Source: an uncultured Selenomonadales bacterium (lineage in GTDB: Bacteria > Bacillota > Negativicutes > DSM-1736 > Dendrosporobacteraceae). From it: a stretch of DNA of 64,000 nucleotides. Made by a program: the position numbers and the translations under genes. The stretch is taken from NCBI GenBank assembly GCA_946407015.1, contig CAMJML010000012.1, positions 1 through 64,000 of the forward strand, read 5' to 3'. The notes beneath the pieces were generated by a model. It was not told the DNA's origin, searched no databases, and worked only from the letters and a program-made list of their open reading frames with translations. Below, piece after piece: positions 63,983 through 64,000 of this stretch; the first letter of the stretch is position 1; each line of letters begins with the position of its first letter.

Positions 63983-64000
63983 CGATTTTGTTATGGCTAA

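Noticed and set aside
1-64000. Search for CRISPR arrays, insertion sequences, phage genes and defence systems.
   Set aside because: No regularly spaced repeats, transposase, integrase, terminal inverted repeats or recognised defence genes were seen by eye.
63983-64000. Possible start of another gene after meaB.
   Set aside because: Only 18 bases remain, with no ribosome site; a methylmalonyl-CoA epimerase would be expected there but cannot be supported.

Overview
The window looks like a chromosomal stretch from an anaerobic, endospore-forming member of the Negativicutes (Sporomusaceae type). No 16S gene is present, so this is inferred from gene content. That content is a sporulation-type LonB, [FeFe]-hydrogenase genes of the bifurcating HydABC/Hnd type, NfnAB, folate C1 genes (folD-fhs-metF), L-lactate permeases, a 2-oxoacid:ferredoxin oxidoreductase, and a B12-dependent methylmalonyl-CoA/propionate module under a likely Rex regulon. 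No transposase, integrase, phage gene or CRISPR array was seen. Nearly all the window is core metabolism and housekeeping.

Layout. 1-1.8 kb: the 3' end of a 5S rRNA, a tRNA run (Asn, Gln, Lys, Leu), mutY and a second identical tRNA-Leu. 2-5 kb: a CNNM/CorC-type membrane protein on the minus strand, then a Fur-family regulator and a ZnuA-like lipoprotein. 5-6.7 kb (minus strand): a radical SAM/SPASM enzyme followed by a 128-aa protein whose C-terminal two thirds is a run of 20 cysteines, 19 of them in C-x-P. This pair looks like an undescribed RiPP system and is the most novel item here. 6.8-17.5 kb: tRNA-Gly and a proteostasis block (tig, clpP, clpX, lonB, a short FtsH-like protease with an abutting membrane partner, lonA, engB). 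17.5-18.5 kb: ahbA/ahbB siroheme decarboxylase. 18.9-29.6 kb: three L-lactate permease paralogues around korABCD, a polyprenyl diphosphate synthase and a FadR-type regulator.

29.7-33 kb: tatA, tatC, ubiD and ubiA (protein export, quinone synthesis). 33-38.7 kb: folD-fhs-metF-nfnA-nfnB, linking tetrahydrofolate C1 chemistry to NADPH/ferredoxin balance. 38.8-43.3 kb: pabA-pabB-pabC and sdaAB-sdaAA. 43.4-49.7 kb: a DnaQ-like exonuclease, a valine T-box leader with valS and folC, and an O-antigen-ligase-like protein. 49.9-59 kb: a redox block in which the hydrogenase genes (hydC, hndB-like, hydB, hydA) are interleaved with two DRTGG proteins, two GHKL ATPases, a PHP protein and a second, sensory-type [FeFe]-hydrogenase-like protein, followed by rex. 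59.4-64 kb: a CoA transferase, both methylmalonyl-CoA mutase chains and meaB.

Inferred physiology: lactate is imported and 2-oxoacids are oxidised to reduced ferredoxin. Electrons are balanced through the hydrogenase and NfnAB under Rex and possibly the sensory hydrogenase. Succinate is turned to propionate through methylmalonyl-CoA. Start codons were moved from the longest frame wherever a Shine-Dalgarno sequence clearly pointed to a downstream start; each case is noted.
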